Origin: Brachycybe producta
Lineage: Eukaryota; Arthropoda; Diplopoda; Playtdesmida; Andrognathidae
Direction of reading: 5' to 3'
Length of the DNA: 64,000 nt
NCBI GenBank assembly: GCA_036925085.1
Contig: JAUPFP010000090.1
Coordinates: 300,001 to 364,000, forward strand
The position numbers and the translations under genes are program-made. Under the pieces are notes generated by a model. That model was not told the DNA's origin. It did not search any database and was given only the letters and a program-made list of their open reading frames with translations. Below, piece after piece: positions 1-12,240 of this stretch (position 1 is its first letter; the number at the start of each line of letters is the position of its first letter).

Positions 1-278
1 AGAAATAAAAAAAATATATATTACGCCTGAATTACTCTTAAAATAACAGTGAATTTATTTAAAAAAATTGAAACTGCACAATGACTTTATGGACACCCTG
101 TATACATATACTTTATTTTTTTCAAAATAGAAATATGTTAATTTCATTTCCTTTCCTCTTTCTGAAAAAAAAAACCCTCCAACAACTTCCATATCTAATG
201 ATAAATGTCAGGTACATAATGATAAGATATTTATCTGAATGTGTAGTACATATATAGGACTTCTGTGTTAGGATAGGC

Positions 279-279
279 C

Positions 280-353
<74 letters not shown>

Positions 354-358
354 TATAT
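279..358. repeat. (TA)n microsatellite
   Basis: Alternating TA/AT run of about 80 bases with two small interruptions near its ends. Seen directly. Confidence 0.95.
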
Positions 359-965
359 AAAAAAAATTACATTAAGATATTAGAGGTGATATTAATTTTC
401 TCTGAATTGACATTTATTCATATTTGGCCCTTATTTCTTATAAGAACAAAAACCATAATTACAAATTATGAGCCTCATACAACGAGGTTTTTTTTTTCTC
501 CTTCCTTCCTTCCTTCTTCTGTAGCACTTAACGTTGAATATATATTATCCTGTCTTATTTTTTTTACAAAAAATATAGATTACTAGTGTTCTGTATCTTT
601 TTTCTAGATTATAATTTATCATTTAAATAATATGGTTCAGTACATTTTTTTGATAGTCAAATATATATTTTTTGAGAGTTTTTTTTTATATATAATCGAC
701 TGTTGTATGGCAAAATATTTACAAAATGGCTAGCCGATTTTTTATTTGAAGAGCCCCAGGTTTTTATTTTTGGAGAAACCCAGTTTTTTTTGAAGAACCT
801 TATTATTTTGGAGGTTGTTTTGTTTGCATTTTCAAATTTTACATATTTGTAAAATGTAATAAACGGAAGATAAGAATTTTATTTCTAAAGTGCGTTTACA
901 AAAAATGGAATATCTTTAAAAATGCAGTTTCAAATTTTACTATTAAATTTCTAAAAGTTGCATCA

Positions 966-1370
966 GTGGGCGTATTCGGAAACCAAAAATAAAGCTATTC
1001 TGCGATTATATGTAAAGAAAACGAATTAAGTAGCGTCCGGGGAGACAGCACTTAGACGCGCGTCTTTAAAAGAAAACATGTTCAAGAACCATGCAAGCTC
1101 CAATACTTTTCTTAAGAAAGCAGTCTTTCTTGTTTTCTCGAGAATACTAAATTGAAAATGGTGACCTTCAGTATGTAGGTCAGATGACATATACATACGT
1201 CATGTTTGCACCAATGGCATCTGCTTATGAGGTTTTTTATGGCTTCATATTTGAGAAGAAAATGGCAAAAATCAAGCACATCCGGAAAATCGTGTTCACC
1301 CTTCTGAGGGCGTACTGTCCTATTGGGTATTTTCCGGATAAAATGTCTGTGCAAAAATAGCATAATAAAT
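966..1370. mobile_element. MITE-like element, family A, copy 1
   Basis: This segment shares a long diverged match with 9278-9625 in the opposite orientation. The shared part includes the motif TTCATATTTGAGAAGAAAAT, a GGTGACCT block and a TCCGGAA block. Both copies are bordered on their left side by a similar ATTCGGAAAC motif. No transposase frame is visible, so I infer a non-autonomous DNA element. Exact ends are not defined. Confidence 0.55.
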
Positions 1371-1572
1371 TGACACGTTTATGTAAAACAAAAATAAAAA
1401 CAGAAGAAAATGAAAATTATGATAATTTACGCTTTAAAAAGGGTGGAATTCTAAACATTCTTAGAGTTTTTACTCCTTAGGGTCACATAAATAATTCCAC
1501 CCTCTCCCCCAGGGCCAGTTTTTTTTGTCTCAGTCTGCCCCTGCACCCTTATAGATTATATTTATAGCACAA

Positions 1573-1620
1573 ATAGACAGGCAATTAGAAAACGGGATGA
1601 ACAGAAGTTGGTTCCGCCCT
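1573..1620. mobile_element. Fragment of the ACAGGC-ended MITE
   Basis: A one-ended fragment that resembles the left terminus of the element at 6298-6502. It shares the order ACAGGCA, then TTAGAAA, then the GTTGGTTCCGCCC block. The matching right half is absent, so this is a truncated copy. Confidence 0.5.
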
Positions 1621-2477
1621 TTTTAACAAAATGTAGTTTTTTTTATGATAGTGAATAATTCAGTAATATTTTTATATTTAAGTCTTTTCATTTTGCAATA
1701 TGAAAAAGGTCTTATTTTAATAATTTAATATCTTACAAAATAAGATATTTTGTTATTTATACACTTCAGACAAACAGATAGACAAACATGCAATTTTTTT
1801 TCTTGCATCTTAGGTTTAATCAAAAAAAAAAGGTGAACAAAAAAAAAGAAACAAGAAATCATTTTTATTGTCTGAAACGGTTGGAGACAAATATAAAGAA
1901 AATGCAGAAAAAATAAAGGGAGAAAAATGGGGGGTGAATTTGTTTTATTTGAGAGTTAACTCTCAAAGTTCCAAACCATTGAAGAAAACACATCGGTGAA
2001 GCGTGTTGTTAGTAGCCCCGTGGCGGCAGTCGAAAAAACCGGTGGTAACAAGTGGAAAAATATAAATTTGATTTGCCAATAGACACACACACACAAGAAA
2101 AAGAAGAAAAAAAAAAAAACTAGAAGGACCCTTTTTCTATTTCTTTCTCTCTAAACTAACATTGACTAAACTTATTAGTTGGGACAATTGGTGGCAATGG
2201 CTGTGGCTTTGCTCTTTGCCGTTTACAATTGCCACAAAAACACAAGGAGAAAAAAAAAAACACAGACATAAACATTTTTTTGCATGAGTTTTAAAGAAGA
2301 TATTGCATATGAGACTATTATGTGTAAAATAGCAGATAAAACTAGTCAATAGAATATTTAAAAATTAAAGATTTCACTTTTTAAAAAGACCATTTGAAGT
2401 TTCCAGTCTACAACATCACTCTACAATTTTTTTAAAGTTTCGAGAAGAAAAAAAAAGACTAAGGTGATTTAAAAAAG

Positions 2478-3115
2478 TGTGTAAAAAACGTCTCTCGAAC
2501 TTTTCAATTTTATTGCCTTTCAGGTGCAAAATGAACAAAGAAAAATTGAATATGTTTTAAAAAGTAGAAGGGTAGCTTTATTACTGTCAATCGCAATCAT
2601 TTTAATGTTGCTAAGTATCAAAATTAACATTTTATAGACAAAATATAAAAATATCGCCTGCTTTAATGTGTCATTTTCAAATTATATAAAAAGCTTCTTT
2701 TGAAAGATGTCAAAGATTAAATTATTTTTCAGTTCTAGTTTCTAAAACACTTTCAAGTTTCTCTTTATTTTGCACCTAAAAGACAGAATAATCAGAATTG
2801 GAGAAGCGTTTTACATTTTAAAACAACCTTAAACCTATTTTCATTGTTGATATCTTTCAAAATAAACTTTTCAAGCTTTTATTATAGACAAAAACTAAAA
2901 AAAATATGCTAAACATTATCTGCTAAAAATGGGATCATTTTCAAACTCAACATAAAAAGCTTGTTTTGAAAGATATCAACGCGGAAACACCCTTAAGTGA
3001 TTGACCCTTCTAGTTTCTAAAACACATTCAAGTTTTTTTATTAATTTTGCTTCTGAAAAACAGAAAAAAATACTTAAAAATGTTTTCTAAACTAGAAGAG
3101 TAAATGATTCACGGA
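2478..3115. mobile_element. Foldback MITE family FB, one full and one partial copy
   Basis: At 2478-2828 a full copy starts with the family terminus (GTGTAAA, then CTCTCGAACT and the TTTCAGGTGCAAAATGA block) and ends with its inverse (ACAGAATAATCAGA, then AGAAGCGTTTTACA). Inside are the inverted core motifs TTTTGAAAGAT and TTCTAGTTTCTAAAACACTT. A second partial copy runs directly on to about 3115. The same family fills introns across the right half of the window. Confidence 0.75.
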
Positions 3116-3545
3116 AGTGTCAGATTAAAATAATGAGATTTTAAGTTTTTAATTTTAAATTCATAAAAAGTTTATTTTTAATTATAATGAAGGCCTACAT
3201 TTTGTACAATATTGAGGGCCCAGTCTAGCCCAGCCACCAAAACCCTATAGTGCACCCAGGCCACCAAACTTATAAGGATCATCGCAATGTCGATGAGGAG
3301 GTCCACCAAGCTCACCAGACCCATGATGCTTACAAACCCTATTTGCTGCTGCTGTTTTCATACAATTGCCTGCTCTGGCTCAGACTCAGCCAGGCCATAT
3401 TTGCCTGTGACACAGGGACAACAGACAAAATGCATTGTTAAAAACTGATAATATAAAAACAGCAACAAAATCTCAGCAAATTTTCTTTTTGAGTTTTATT
3501 CATATATATTTTGTATCTCCCCCTTTTATATTGTGAATATATCTA

Positions 3546-3569
3546 GGACCCCCCCCCCCCCCCCCCCCC
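3546..3569. repeat. Poly-C tract
   Basis: An uninterrupted run of more than 20 C. It stands out in this AT-rich setting. Shorter C or G runs occur at 9255-9269, 10500-10508 and 24412-24428. Confidence 0.95.
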
Positions 3570-4170
3570 TTAAGCACAGTTTACGAAAAAATGCTACAAA
3601 CTCCCTCAAAGTTTGGGTTTGTAATTTTTTTGGGCGATTTCCAAATGCCGCCATTTAATTGCATATGTCTACTTTGAGGTTATCCATATAATTACTCATC
3701 ACATGTCAAATTTTGATACGTTTTTTTTTTTAAAATACGTTTTAAAATTATGTTTTAATGCGTCGTCTTGCTGTAATTCAATCAATAATCACAATAATAG
3801 ATGCTGGAATTTTGTTCAGTTTTCAAATATCATTTGGGTTCAAATTTTTTTTTTGGCAACTCATTCTTATTAATGAATTATATTTAAAAAAAAATTAATT
3901 AGCATTGTGAAGGGATTATAATATTATATTATCGGGGTTTGTTTTATGTGTGTGTCTGCCAGTGTTTTGTGTACTCTTGAAAATAATTGCTCTCAAGTGG
4001 TCAAGCGTTTTGTTTGTCCAGGGACCACAAAGTCACTGACTGACCAATACAAAAATGTTTCTTTAATTTAATAATACTTAGCAAAGTCTTCTAAAAGCTA
4101 ATTAAAAAGAACATGTTCTACAAGTTATAATATTAACATTTTTTAAATCCATGTCACTTAATATAATGAG

Positions 4171-4486
4171 TAGAGTTCGGATTTTTATGCAATATCAAAG
4201 CAACTGTTTCTCAATTTGTGGCCAAAGTGCCAATTGTGAAGTAGGCCTACTCATTATTCATGAAAGCAATCAACAATTATGTTTTTTTTTTCTGACTAAA
4301 AAAAAGCTGATTGGAGGCTAGATGCCTAGTTACTATCAGTTGTCAAAATATGAGTTTTAGCCTCTAACCAGCGTTTTTTTTTATTGAAAGTTGATCTAAA
4401 CAAGATTGTTACTTTATAACTGGCTCTTGGGCAACAGATTGAGAAACATTTGCTTGATTTTCTTGCATTCAATTTCGAGTCCTAAA
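4171..4486. mobile_element. MITE with inverted ends (TCGGATTTTTATGC family)
   Basis: The left end reads GTTCGGATTTTTATGCAATA and then TTTCTCAATTTGTGGC. The right end carries the inverse order: a CAGATTGAGAAACATTTGC block, then a GCATT...TCGAGTCCTA end. Flanking bases 4163-4170 and 4487-4494 agree at 7 of 8 positions, which suggests an 8-bp target duplication typical of hAT elements. A second copy is at 23441-23880, and a right-end fragment is at about 13440-13520. Confidence 0.7.
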
Positions 4487-5070
4487 ATAATGACTAAAAA
4501 TTGCAAAATTGTTTGTATTTTATCACAATTAAAAGTACATTTATGACAATAATAGTGAGGCAAAAAGCCAACAGATTGCAACTTTTTTTATTGTTATTAA
4601 ATCTGTTTCAAATTCTGAAAGAAAAAAAAAAAGCCATTTTAGGGGTTGAAAAAGGACCACCATATTACATAATGATTTCATACATGTATGTAATGTTCTC
4701 ATAAACTGCATCAGTCTTAAGCTTTTTTGGCTGACAGTTCAATTAAATTTTAATATAATCTCTAAATTAATAGCTAGGGGTTGTTAACGAGGGTTTGAAG
4801 CCCAAGTAAAAATCTGGCGACGCAATTAGGACCACATTAAGCACAATTTATGAGACCACACAAATATAGTATGTGTTATATACAGTATATAGATGGCCCA
4901 ATAGACTTTGTCTATAGGTTATTATACGAACACATTTTCTAAAGTGCAAATAATAAACAAAGTCACTGAGTCTTAAAACAATCATCGCTTTTTTTATTAT
5001 TAGGCAAAATAAAATATGGTTTTGCCACAATTAAACAATTTTTTTTATTGAACAATGATAATGATTTATT

Positions 5071-5400
5071 ATTAAAGTGGTTTTCAAGTGTAAATGTTTC
5101 TCTCGAACTGTTTTGTTTATTTTTGATGTCTTTTTAGAAGCTAAATTGAACGAAAAACTTTGAAAATATTTTAGAAACTAGAAGGGCACATACTGTAGCT
5201 TAAAGTCACTACTTAATTCCATTTATCATGTTGATTTCTTCTAAAATTAACTTTGTCTATATAAAAAATTTATTTTTGAATTATATCAACATTAAAATGT
5301 TATTAAGTGATTTAGCTACCCTTTCTAGTTTCTAAGACAATTTTCCATTTCTCATTCTGCATTTTTATTGAAATGCAGAATAACCTATCTTAACTTACAT
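5071..5400. mobile_element. Foldback MITE family FB copy
   Basis: It begins with GGTTTTCAAGTGTAAA and CTCTCGAACTG, contains TTTTAGAAACTAGAAGGGC, then the inverted core (TTCTAGTTTCTAAGACA), and ends with an inverse of the start. It is homologous to the intron copies in HCCS, SKP2, NUP153 and MASTL. Confidence 0.7.
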
Positions 5401-5454
5401 TAATCTTTATCTGAAACAAAGCTTATACTTTATCTACACCTAAAACGTTAAATG

Positions 5455-6200
5455 CATTTAAATATTAAACATGTTCAACAGAGCCCTGTTAAGGACAAAC
5501 GAACAAACAATATGTAGAATTCAATTTATTGCATTTAAAGTATCTCTATATACTGTATATTGAGCTAATATTTAAATACTAGTGGGGTAACCCGTCATAA
5601 ATGACGGGAGCAAAATTCACAGGCAATTAATTGTGCGCATGCGCTTCGTTTTTTCTTTTTTTTTTTTACTTATTTCATTTCAATTTCAGTCACCCCTCCC
5701 ACTTTTTCCCCCTCCACGTTTCTCTCTCTCTCTCTCCTCCTCTACACTTTCCAACCTTTTCCCGTCTCCAATTTAATATCATGGGGTTCTTGGATGGGAA
5801 GGGTGCAACATATAGTTGACCTTGAGAGAGAAAAAGCTGTTTATTTCTTCATTTATTTAAATTTATATAAATTCCGATGTGCTTCAATGGTTGTACAGCG
5901 TTACTTCAGACAGACAGATAGATAGATAGCCACACAGACCTGGCAAAATATATATATATAATATTAAATTTGTATTTCAATATATTGGGTTAAATATGGA
6001 TTTAGTATTTTCAATTTGTTCAGATATTTAATGATAAATTTAATTTTAAGTTGTTCATGTCTTTAACTGCACTCTGTATATAATTTAACTATATACACAT
6101 TTAACTTGAATGCATTTAAATCGAAGTGTAGATAAATACATTGTACACACATCACACATTTAAATGTATTTAAGAATTAAACATAATATGTTCCTATATA
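5455..6200. repeat. Dispersed repeat, family B copy 1
   Basis: It shares diverged blocks with 22060-22340: an ACAGAGCCCTGT block, an AATTCAATTTATT block, and a TTCATGTC(T/C)TTAACTG block, all in the same order. The nature of the element is unknown. A short GATA tract and a TG tract lie inside it. Confidence 0.5.
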
Positions 6201-6297
6201 TGTGTGTGTGTGTGTGCATGTTCCTTTAATTGTTAATACATTTAAGTCGCTTAAACACATACATTTCTAAATGAGTTGCTACAAGTCATTCAACATG

Positions 6298-6502
6298 ACA
6301 GGCATTTAGAAATCGGGAAGAACTTCAGTTGGCTCCGTCCTTGTTATGACGAACGCAACTTCTAATTGGTTGGTTATGTAGTCTGACGTCACATGCTCCG
6401 CCCTTTTCAACGTTGAACCACACAACTAACCAATTAGAAGTTGCCGGTCGTCATAAAAATGGCGGAGCCACCTGAAGTTCTTCCCGATTTCTAAATGCCT
6501 GT
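6298..6502. mobile_element. 205-bp MITE with 9-bp target-site duplication
   Basis: The element starts ACAGGCATTTAGAAATCGGG and ends with the reverse complement of that sequence. The arms extend inward through the CTTCAGTTGGCTCCG block and the AACTTCTAATTGGTT block, so nearly the whole element is an imperfect palindrome. The 9 bases TTCAACATG occur on both sides (6289-6297 and 6503-6511) as a perfect direct repeat. A 9-bp duplication is typical of Mutator-like elements. There is no coding capacity. A second copy is at 56675-56879. Confidence 0.9.
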
Positions 6503-7813
6503 TTCAACATGTGTGTGAAGTGTATTGTGGGTATTTGCAATGCATCCTGGGATATTTGAAACAGCAAGCAAAAGCAGTATTTTTAAGCAATGCCTTGTGT
6601 ATTAAGGTATTAAATACATTTACTCTTTCATTCAACTTTTTAAAATAATTTTACATTCGAGAGTTTCAATTTCATTTAATATTAATTTTTAATTAACTAG
6701 TAGTTTTGCGAGATGTATTGCTGAAATTAAATTACACACAGTTAAGATTTAGATTTTTAAAATAAATTAAAGCTGATGTTCATTTAAAAATCAACCAAAA
6801 ACATTATCCATGTTATAATTATGGACTACATTGTATATTCCTATCACGCATCATCAACTTTAATATATTTTAAAAGCAAAACGACCATTTGAAGCTTTTT
6901 TTTTCACGCTTCACACTTTTTCCATATACAATGGAGTAGATCTTCCCCTCCCCCCCAGATCTTTTTTTATAAAGTCCAACAAAAATACATAAAATTCTTG
7001 AGTTTGCATTCTGTACTTTTATGCAAAATAGTCAAACAAAATATAAAAAAGACTGTATTATAGTCGATGACAATGCTTTTTTTTTGTTGTTGTTGCTGTT
7101 GCTCAAGAATTCCCTTCTGATTAAGAAGATTGTTTTGAAAGAAAGCAAAAAAGGGACCTGACTAGAAGTAAAAATGAATGAAAAGAGAGAGAGAGAGAGA
7201 GAGATGGTTGCGGGGGTGGTGTTTCATTTTGAATCATTTTTTCCAGCTTGAGAAACCACTTGTATAGAAAAGTGAAAGTGTGGTTTAGGTTGAATAGTCA
7301 ACCCAAGTGGAAGAATAACTTGAGCTTGAACCCCAACTTCCAATATCCCTGGGTTTTTTTTTGTCTTCTTCTTCTTCTTGTGCCTTGTTAAACATGTTTT
7401 CAATGCTAATTGAATAGCTCTTTGCATTTGCTTTTTCTTTCTACTTTTTTTTTTGCCTAAAGGTGTGTGTAGTTGGTGTATTTTTTTTTTTTTTTGAACA
7501 CATACAAAATGTCTTTATTTCTATTGTTACATAGTGTTTCTTATATAGACTATGTACATATAAGGTCTGTATATTCTCTCTTTTTAGTTGAAAACATCAG
7601 TATGAATGTATTTTCTTCTTCTGGCACCAAACTAAAAAGGGAAACGACTTTGTAGAACCCAACCATAATCAGTAGAAAACATTTGTTTCTACTAACATTC
7701 TTCGTTGTTGTTGTAAACTGTGAATTCGATCAGCAATGATTAATTGATTATGCAATAAGCCAATTGGATTGAAACAAATACGGTAAATGAAGGTTCATGT
7801 AAAGAAAAAAATT

Positions 7814-8513
7814 CTCAAGAGCCTAGATACAGCGTTTAGTTCAAAATTTCTCCGAATGTAGGTGCTGCAATCGTTTTTGATTGAAAAACGGGTTTTTAAC
7901 GTTTTTTCTCCTGGTTTCAAGTCACATAATAATTAATAGAAAAATAATTTCGCGTGCTAATCTTATAAAAAGATAACATGGTGAAGCCAATAGATTAATT
8001 GCACATGCTAATTTTTGTGTGATTGTTCTAAGTAGTTTTTAATGGGAGTTCTTCAAATGTTTGGGTAACGGTTTTTTGCTCCTATAGGACTTAACATGGA
8101 GTTAAAAAAACGTAAGATTTTAAATGTTATTAAAAAATAGAAGGACCTTTTAAAAATTTATAAAAAGGAAACATCGTGAAGCCAATACATGAATGTATGT
8201 GCTTATTATTTTTGTTATTGTTCTAAATCGTTTTAACGAGAGTTTTTCAAATGTTTGTTTGACGGTTTTGGGGTTAAAAAAAACAAACGATTTTGAACCT
8301 TATTTAAAAATAGAAGGACCTTTCCAAAAATTATATAAATCGAGCACGTAAAAAACAATACTTTTTATTGCATTTTGCGCTTTCCTGTATTTTAATTGAG
8401 CAATTGCAAGGCGATTTCTTGCAATTTTAGTAACACCATATAAGAACACTCATTTGTCTCGTTGTCGTCTGCTCAAAACAACAAGATGGACAACGTGTAT
8501 CTAGGCTCTTAAG
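7814..8513. mobile_element. About 700-bp element with terminal inverted repeats
   Basis: The left end CTCAAGAGCCTAGATACA matches the reverse complement of the right end (TGTATCTAGGCTCTTAAG) at 17 of 18 positions. Inside, two or three diverged subrepeats of roughly 200 bp share the blocks AATAGAAGGACCTTT and GTGAAGCCAATA. No open frame of note. I infer a non-autonomous DNA transposon. Confidence 0.7.
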
Positions 8514-8819
8514 TTTGATATACTTTTTTTTTTCAAAACTTACGAAGTCCCAGTTACTCTTAATTATTCAGGAAAACACAAAATACCTAATCCTTTTACA
8601 TCTAAAGAGATAAAAAACCTGAATTTGGAGTGGCTTTTACTATAAAATATAGTTTACTTTGGGGGGAAAAAAAGATTACCGATATCGATTCAGCTCTGAA
8701 AACTGTTTAGAAAACTGCAATAAAATAGGTTTGGCCAAAATGTGGACTTAACGAGTTTTGAAAAAAGCTCCTCATTTAAGGATGCATTTTTAATATAAAT
8801 GCAACAAATGCTAACATGC

Positions 8820-9035
8820 CTCTCAGGGTCTTGTTACACAGGTGACTTTTGAACGCCTTTTCGGACAATATGAAGTCAAATGTCGCGAGGCTGTCGTCGT
8901 AATGTATTTTTTTTATGGAAAGACGCAAACCTTGGCACACAGGCGACATTTAAAACAATTTAACTTCATTTTGTCGCCAAAAAGTCTTTCAAAAGTCGCG
9001 TATGCGACTTGCTCTGAACACCAAAAGCCTCATTA
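8820..9035. mobile_element. MITE-like element, family D (ACACAGRCGAC)
   Basis: Two inverted or direct copies of a motif around ACACAGGYGACTTTTGAAC and GGCACACAGGCGACATTT lie within about 200 bp. Related motifs (ACACAGACCACTTTT) occur at 11150, 38740 and 53770. The open frame across 8842-9036 is a product of this repeat and not a gene. Family assignment is tentative. Confidence 0.4.
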
Positions 9036-9036
9036 G

Positions 9037-9252
9037 AGAAATGGAATAACTGTCATAAGACAGTAAATTGTCACATCTGGCTCATAACCTTGTAACAGTC
9101 ACCAAACAGAAACTACAAATATATTATGACAAATATTGCCATATGACTGTCATTGACTTGTGTACAACATAATATGATAGTTATAAAAAAAATAGTGGGC
9201 AAAGAGTGTCGTCATAAAGTATGACTGTCACAATTTTATGTGACAATGACTT
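9037..9252. mobile_element. Repeat family E, copy 1 (TATGACWGTYA motifs)
   Basis: This segment matches 20046-20275 in the opposite orientation. Shared blocks include AATGGAATAACTGTCAT, ACCTTGTAACAGTCAC and CATATGACTGTCATTGACT. It is full of TATGACAGT-like inverted repeats and has no coding capacity. Confidence 0.65.
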
Positions 9253-9277
9253 CCACCCCCCCCCCCCCAGTTAATGG

Positions 9278-9625
9278 GTGCATTCGGAAACTAAATCCTA
9301 TCTCTTTATGCTGTTAATGATTCTAAACAATGTCTTCTTAACAATTCTTCAAAATAAATTTCCGGATGAGCTTGATTTTTCTATTTTCTTCTCAAATATG
9401 AAGTCATAGAAAGCGTCATATGAGGAGGCCATTTTGAAAACATGACGTTTACATATTCACATTTATTTATATTCTGACCTTCAGACACGAGGTCACCATA
9501 TTCAAATTAACCTTATCGAGAAAGCATTTACAGTATGTCTGGATTTGATGATTTCTTTCTTGAGATGTGTAGGTGGAGCTAGCATTGTTCCCGGACACGT
9601 TTTCTTTTCCTTCTTAATGTTGTTT
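9278..9625. mobile_element. MITE-like element, family A, copy 2
   Basis: This is the counterpart of 966-1370. The reverse complement reproduces the ordered blocks of copy 1, including the CATGACGTTTAC region and the ATATGAAGTCATAGAAAG region. The left border ATTCGGAAAC is present here too. Confidence 0.55.
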
Positions 9626-11135
9626 CTGGTTGCTACTTTTCTGTTTGCTTTACAGATAAAAAGCTAAACGCTTTTTCTTTCATTTTCTAATGCGACCATT
9701 ATTTGAAGCTTAGCTTATTTTAAATTGTTGCCACTAAAGTGAAAAATCAATCATTCTGCACAATTACTAGACACCATACAAAACCACTAATTAGGTTTTA
9801 AATCGGCACAATTGCTAGTTTTATAGGCAATGTACAAAATACCTATTACAAGCCAATTTAGAAAATTTCAATTGTGATTTTTAGAAAGATTGACTTGTTT
9901 TTTTTTTTTGGCATTTTGCAAATTGTCTACAATGCTAGTAATTGTTAATATTTACCACCTAATTATTGATTTTGCATAATTATTATTGCATATTATTTTG
10001 CATAGTTATTATAACAAAAATAATTCTCAAAATGGTGGTTGCTTTTTCAATTTCTAGTTCTTACCTGTCCGCATTCTAAAACTTAAACTTCAAACCTGAA
10101 CTTCAAAACTCTCCCTAGAGTTACAAAGGAGAGTTTTGTGATTTAAGTGACGTTTCAGAATACAACTGTTAATCATCTTTTAAAAAAATATTTTAAATGG
10201 CAGGATTTTAATTTACCTTTATTTGTCCTATTAAATATGCATTTCAAAATTTATTTTACTTTTTTTTTATATAGTTAACTTATTTCATGCGAATCGAATC
10301 AACTCATTTGCATAATCATTATGCAATAATATGCATTGACTAGTGAATTTGTAAAAATAACTGATTTTGTTCACATTGGCTGTAATTGAATGTGACATTC
10401 AATTGAAGAAAAAAAACATACAGCCAACAAACCAAAGAGATTCTGTGTGTATTTTCATGCTGACTTTTTTGTTATTGTATCTAATGACAAATACAAAACG
10501 GGGGGGGGGATGTTGTTACCATAGTAACCATAAGAAAAGTACTTATGTTGTTTTCCTATGATATGGTTACAATCACCCTCTCTCTCTCTTTTTTTGTATA
10601 TAAACTTTTGTGTCATTGCAAAAACATAAATGTTTTATAGGTACCTGGATATAGTCTCTCATGTATATATAGGAACTCTATATTATAGGAAACTTAGTGA
10701 ACAACATTTCAAGATTTATTTTAGAAATGGAGAGAAACAGAGTGTGTGTGAGAGAGAGAGAGAGATAGTTTTTCTGTCGTCATGAATATTATGCAAATGA
10801 TTTTTCAAATGTATATATAACTAGTATTTGAAATGCCTTTATTTGTATTAAATTCAAGTATATACAGTATATATGTATATCTGGTGGTAGAAAAATGTTG
10901 GAGGCTTATATTATTATTTTTGCATTTTTATTTTGTGTTTGAAATTACAATATGTCTCCACAACCAAGTTATAAATCTTGGGTTAAAAAATGTTTTGCAT
11001 TAAAATTGTAATTTTTGTATAAAATATGGAAATTGTGTTGTTTTCATTATACTTTGTAAAATGTATATTTAGAAGAAGAAAAAAAAAGTTAAGCACAGGT
11101 TTTATATATTTGTATTGGTATGGTATTGTGTGTAT

Positions 11136-11235
11136 ATCAGGCCCCTTGACACACAGACCACTTTTCGTGGTCGATTTCGACTGCAAATTTATGTTGCAGG
11201 TGGTTGGGCTCTGGTTGCAACTTGCAACGTAAGAG
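11136..11235. repeat. Family D fragment
   Basis: It contains TTGACACACAGACCACTTTT followed by GTGGTCGATTTCGACTG. It resembles segments in the XPF and NUP153 introns. Short and diverged. Confidence 0.35.
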
Positions 11236-11606
11236 TTCGATAATTAATCAGCTGTTTATAAATCATCTTAAATAAACAAAATTATAATTAGAAAACGGAT
11301 TTATAAATGTATGCATTGCAATTGTATATATCGTTTGCTTTTAAGCATTTGCTTGAAACAACTTTGCAATGTTCAGTAAAGGCAATTTATAATATAAATG
11401 AAAATTAGAAAAATTTAAATAAAATTGTGAAAATGAAATCAAAATTGAAAACGCACATTTTTTTTTTTGTTAAATTAGTTAGTTACACTAATGAATTAAG
11501 ATACTAAATTATATTTAGATATTTTAACATGCATTTATTGCAAACACTTCATAAGTTTCCAATGCATATTTCGAAGTTGTTCATTACATATCAAAGTCAT
11601 ATCTCA

Positions 11607-11652
11607 CACACTCTCTCTCTCTCTCTCTATCTTTCTCTCTCTCTCTCTCATT
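11607..11652. repeat. (CT)n microsatellite
   Basis: CT-repeat run with small interruptions. Similar CT or GA runs are at 7181-7204, 10749-10764, 14438-14463 and 24095-24113. Confidence 0.9.
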
Positions 11653-12183
11653 CTAATAATAACTTAATTAATTTTATTATACAATATTTAAATATATTTA
11701 TTTTGTTGTTCTTGGACCACCTCGAAATGCTACCATGTACCACCAGTGGTACTGCCGCATACCACCTGGTTGAGAATGACAATATTAGAAACTAGAAAGA
11801 GAAAGATTTGTTAGATTTTAAGAGTAGAAGAGAAAAAAAAAATTGGAATTTGTGTGTGGCCATCAACTATGAACACATTCTTTCTCATTGTTCTCCCCTC
11901 CCATCACTTTTAGCCCAGTTTTATGGATGAGATCTTGGTTGAAAACGCAAAAGAGCGACATGGGTTAATTTTGTGGCGACGGTTCCAGATGCAAGTTACA
12001 AATCCATAGCTCCCAACTACCATTTATAGAAAAATAATAGTAGGAAGTAGTAGTAGTAGTAGTAGTAGGTAGTGGCTTAGCCTTTATATGGATATATGGT
12101 GTACATATATATATTCTATGGCTAAGAAAGGCTATCATGTGATTCGCACATTTATTAAACGCATAAAGAGCGCAAACACACAG

Positions 12184-12184
12184 G

Positions 12185-12238
<54 letters not shown>
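12184..12238. repeat. (TA)n microsatellite
   Basis: Perfect TA alternation of about 54 bases. A (TAG)n tract lies nearby at about 12045-12066. Confidence 0.95.

Positions 12239-12240
<2 letters not shown>

Noticed and set aside
8842-9036. 64-codon plus-strand frame with higher GC
   Set aside because: It coincides with inverted family D motifs and has no start context or splice partners.
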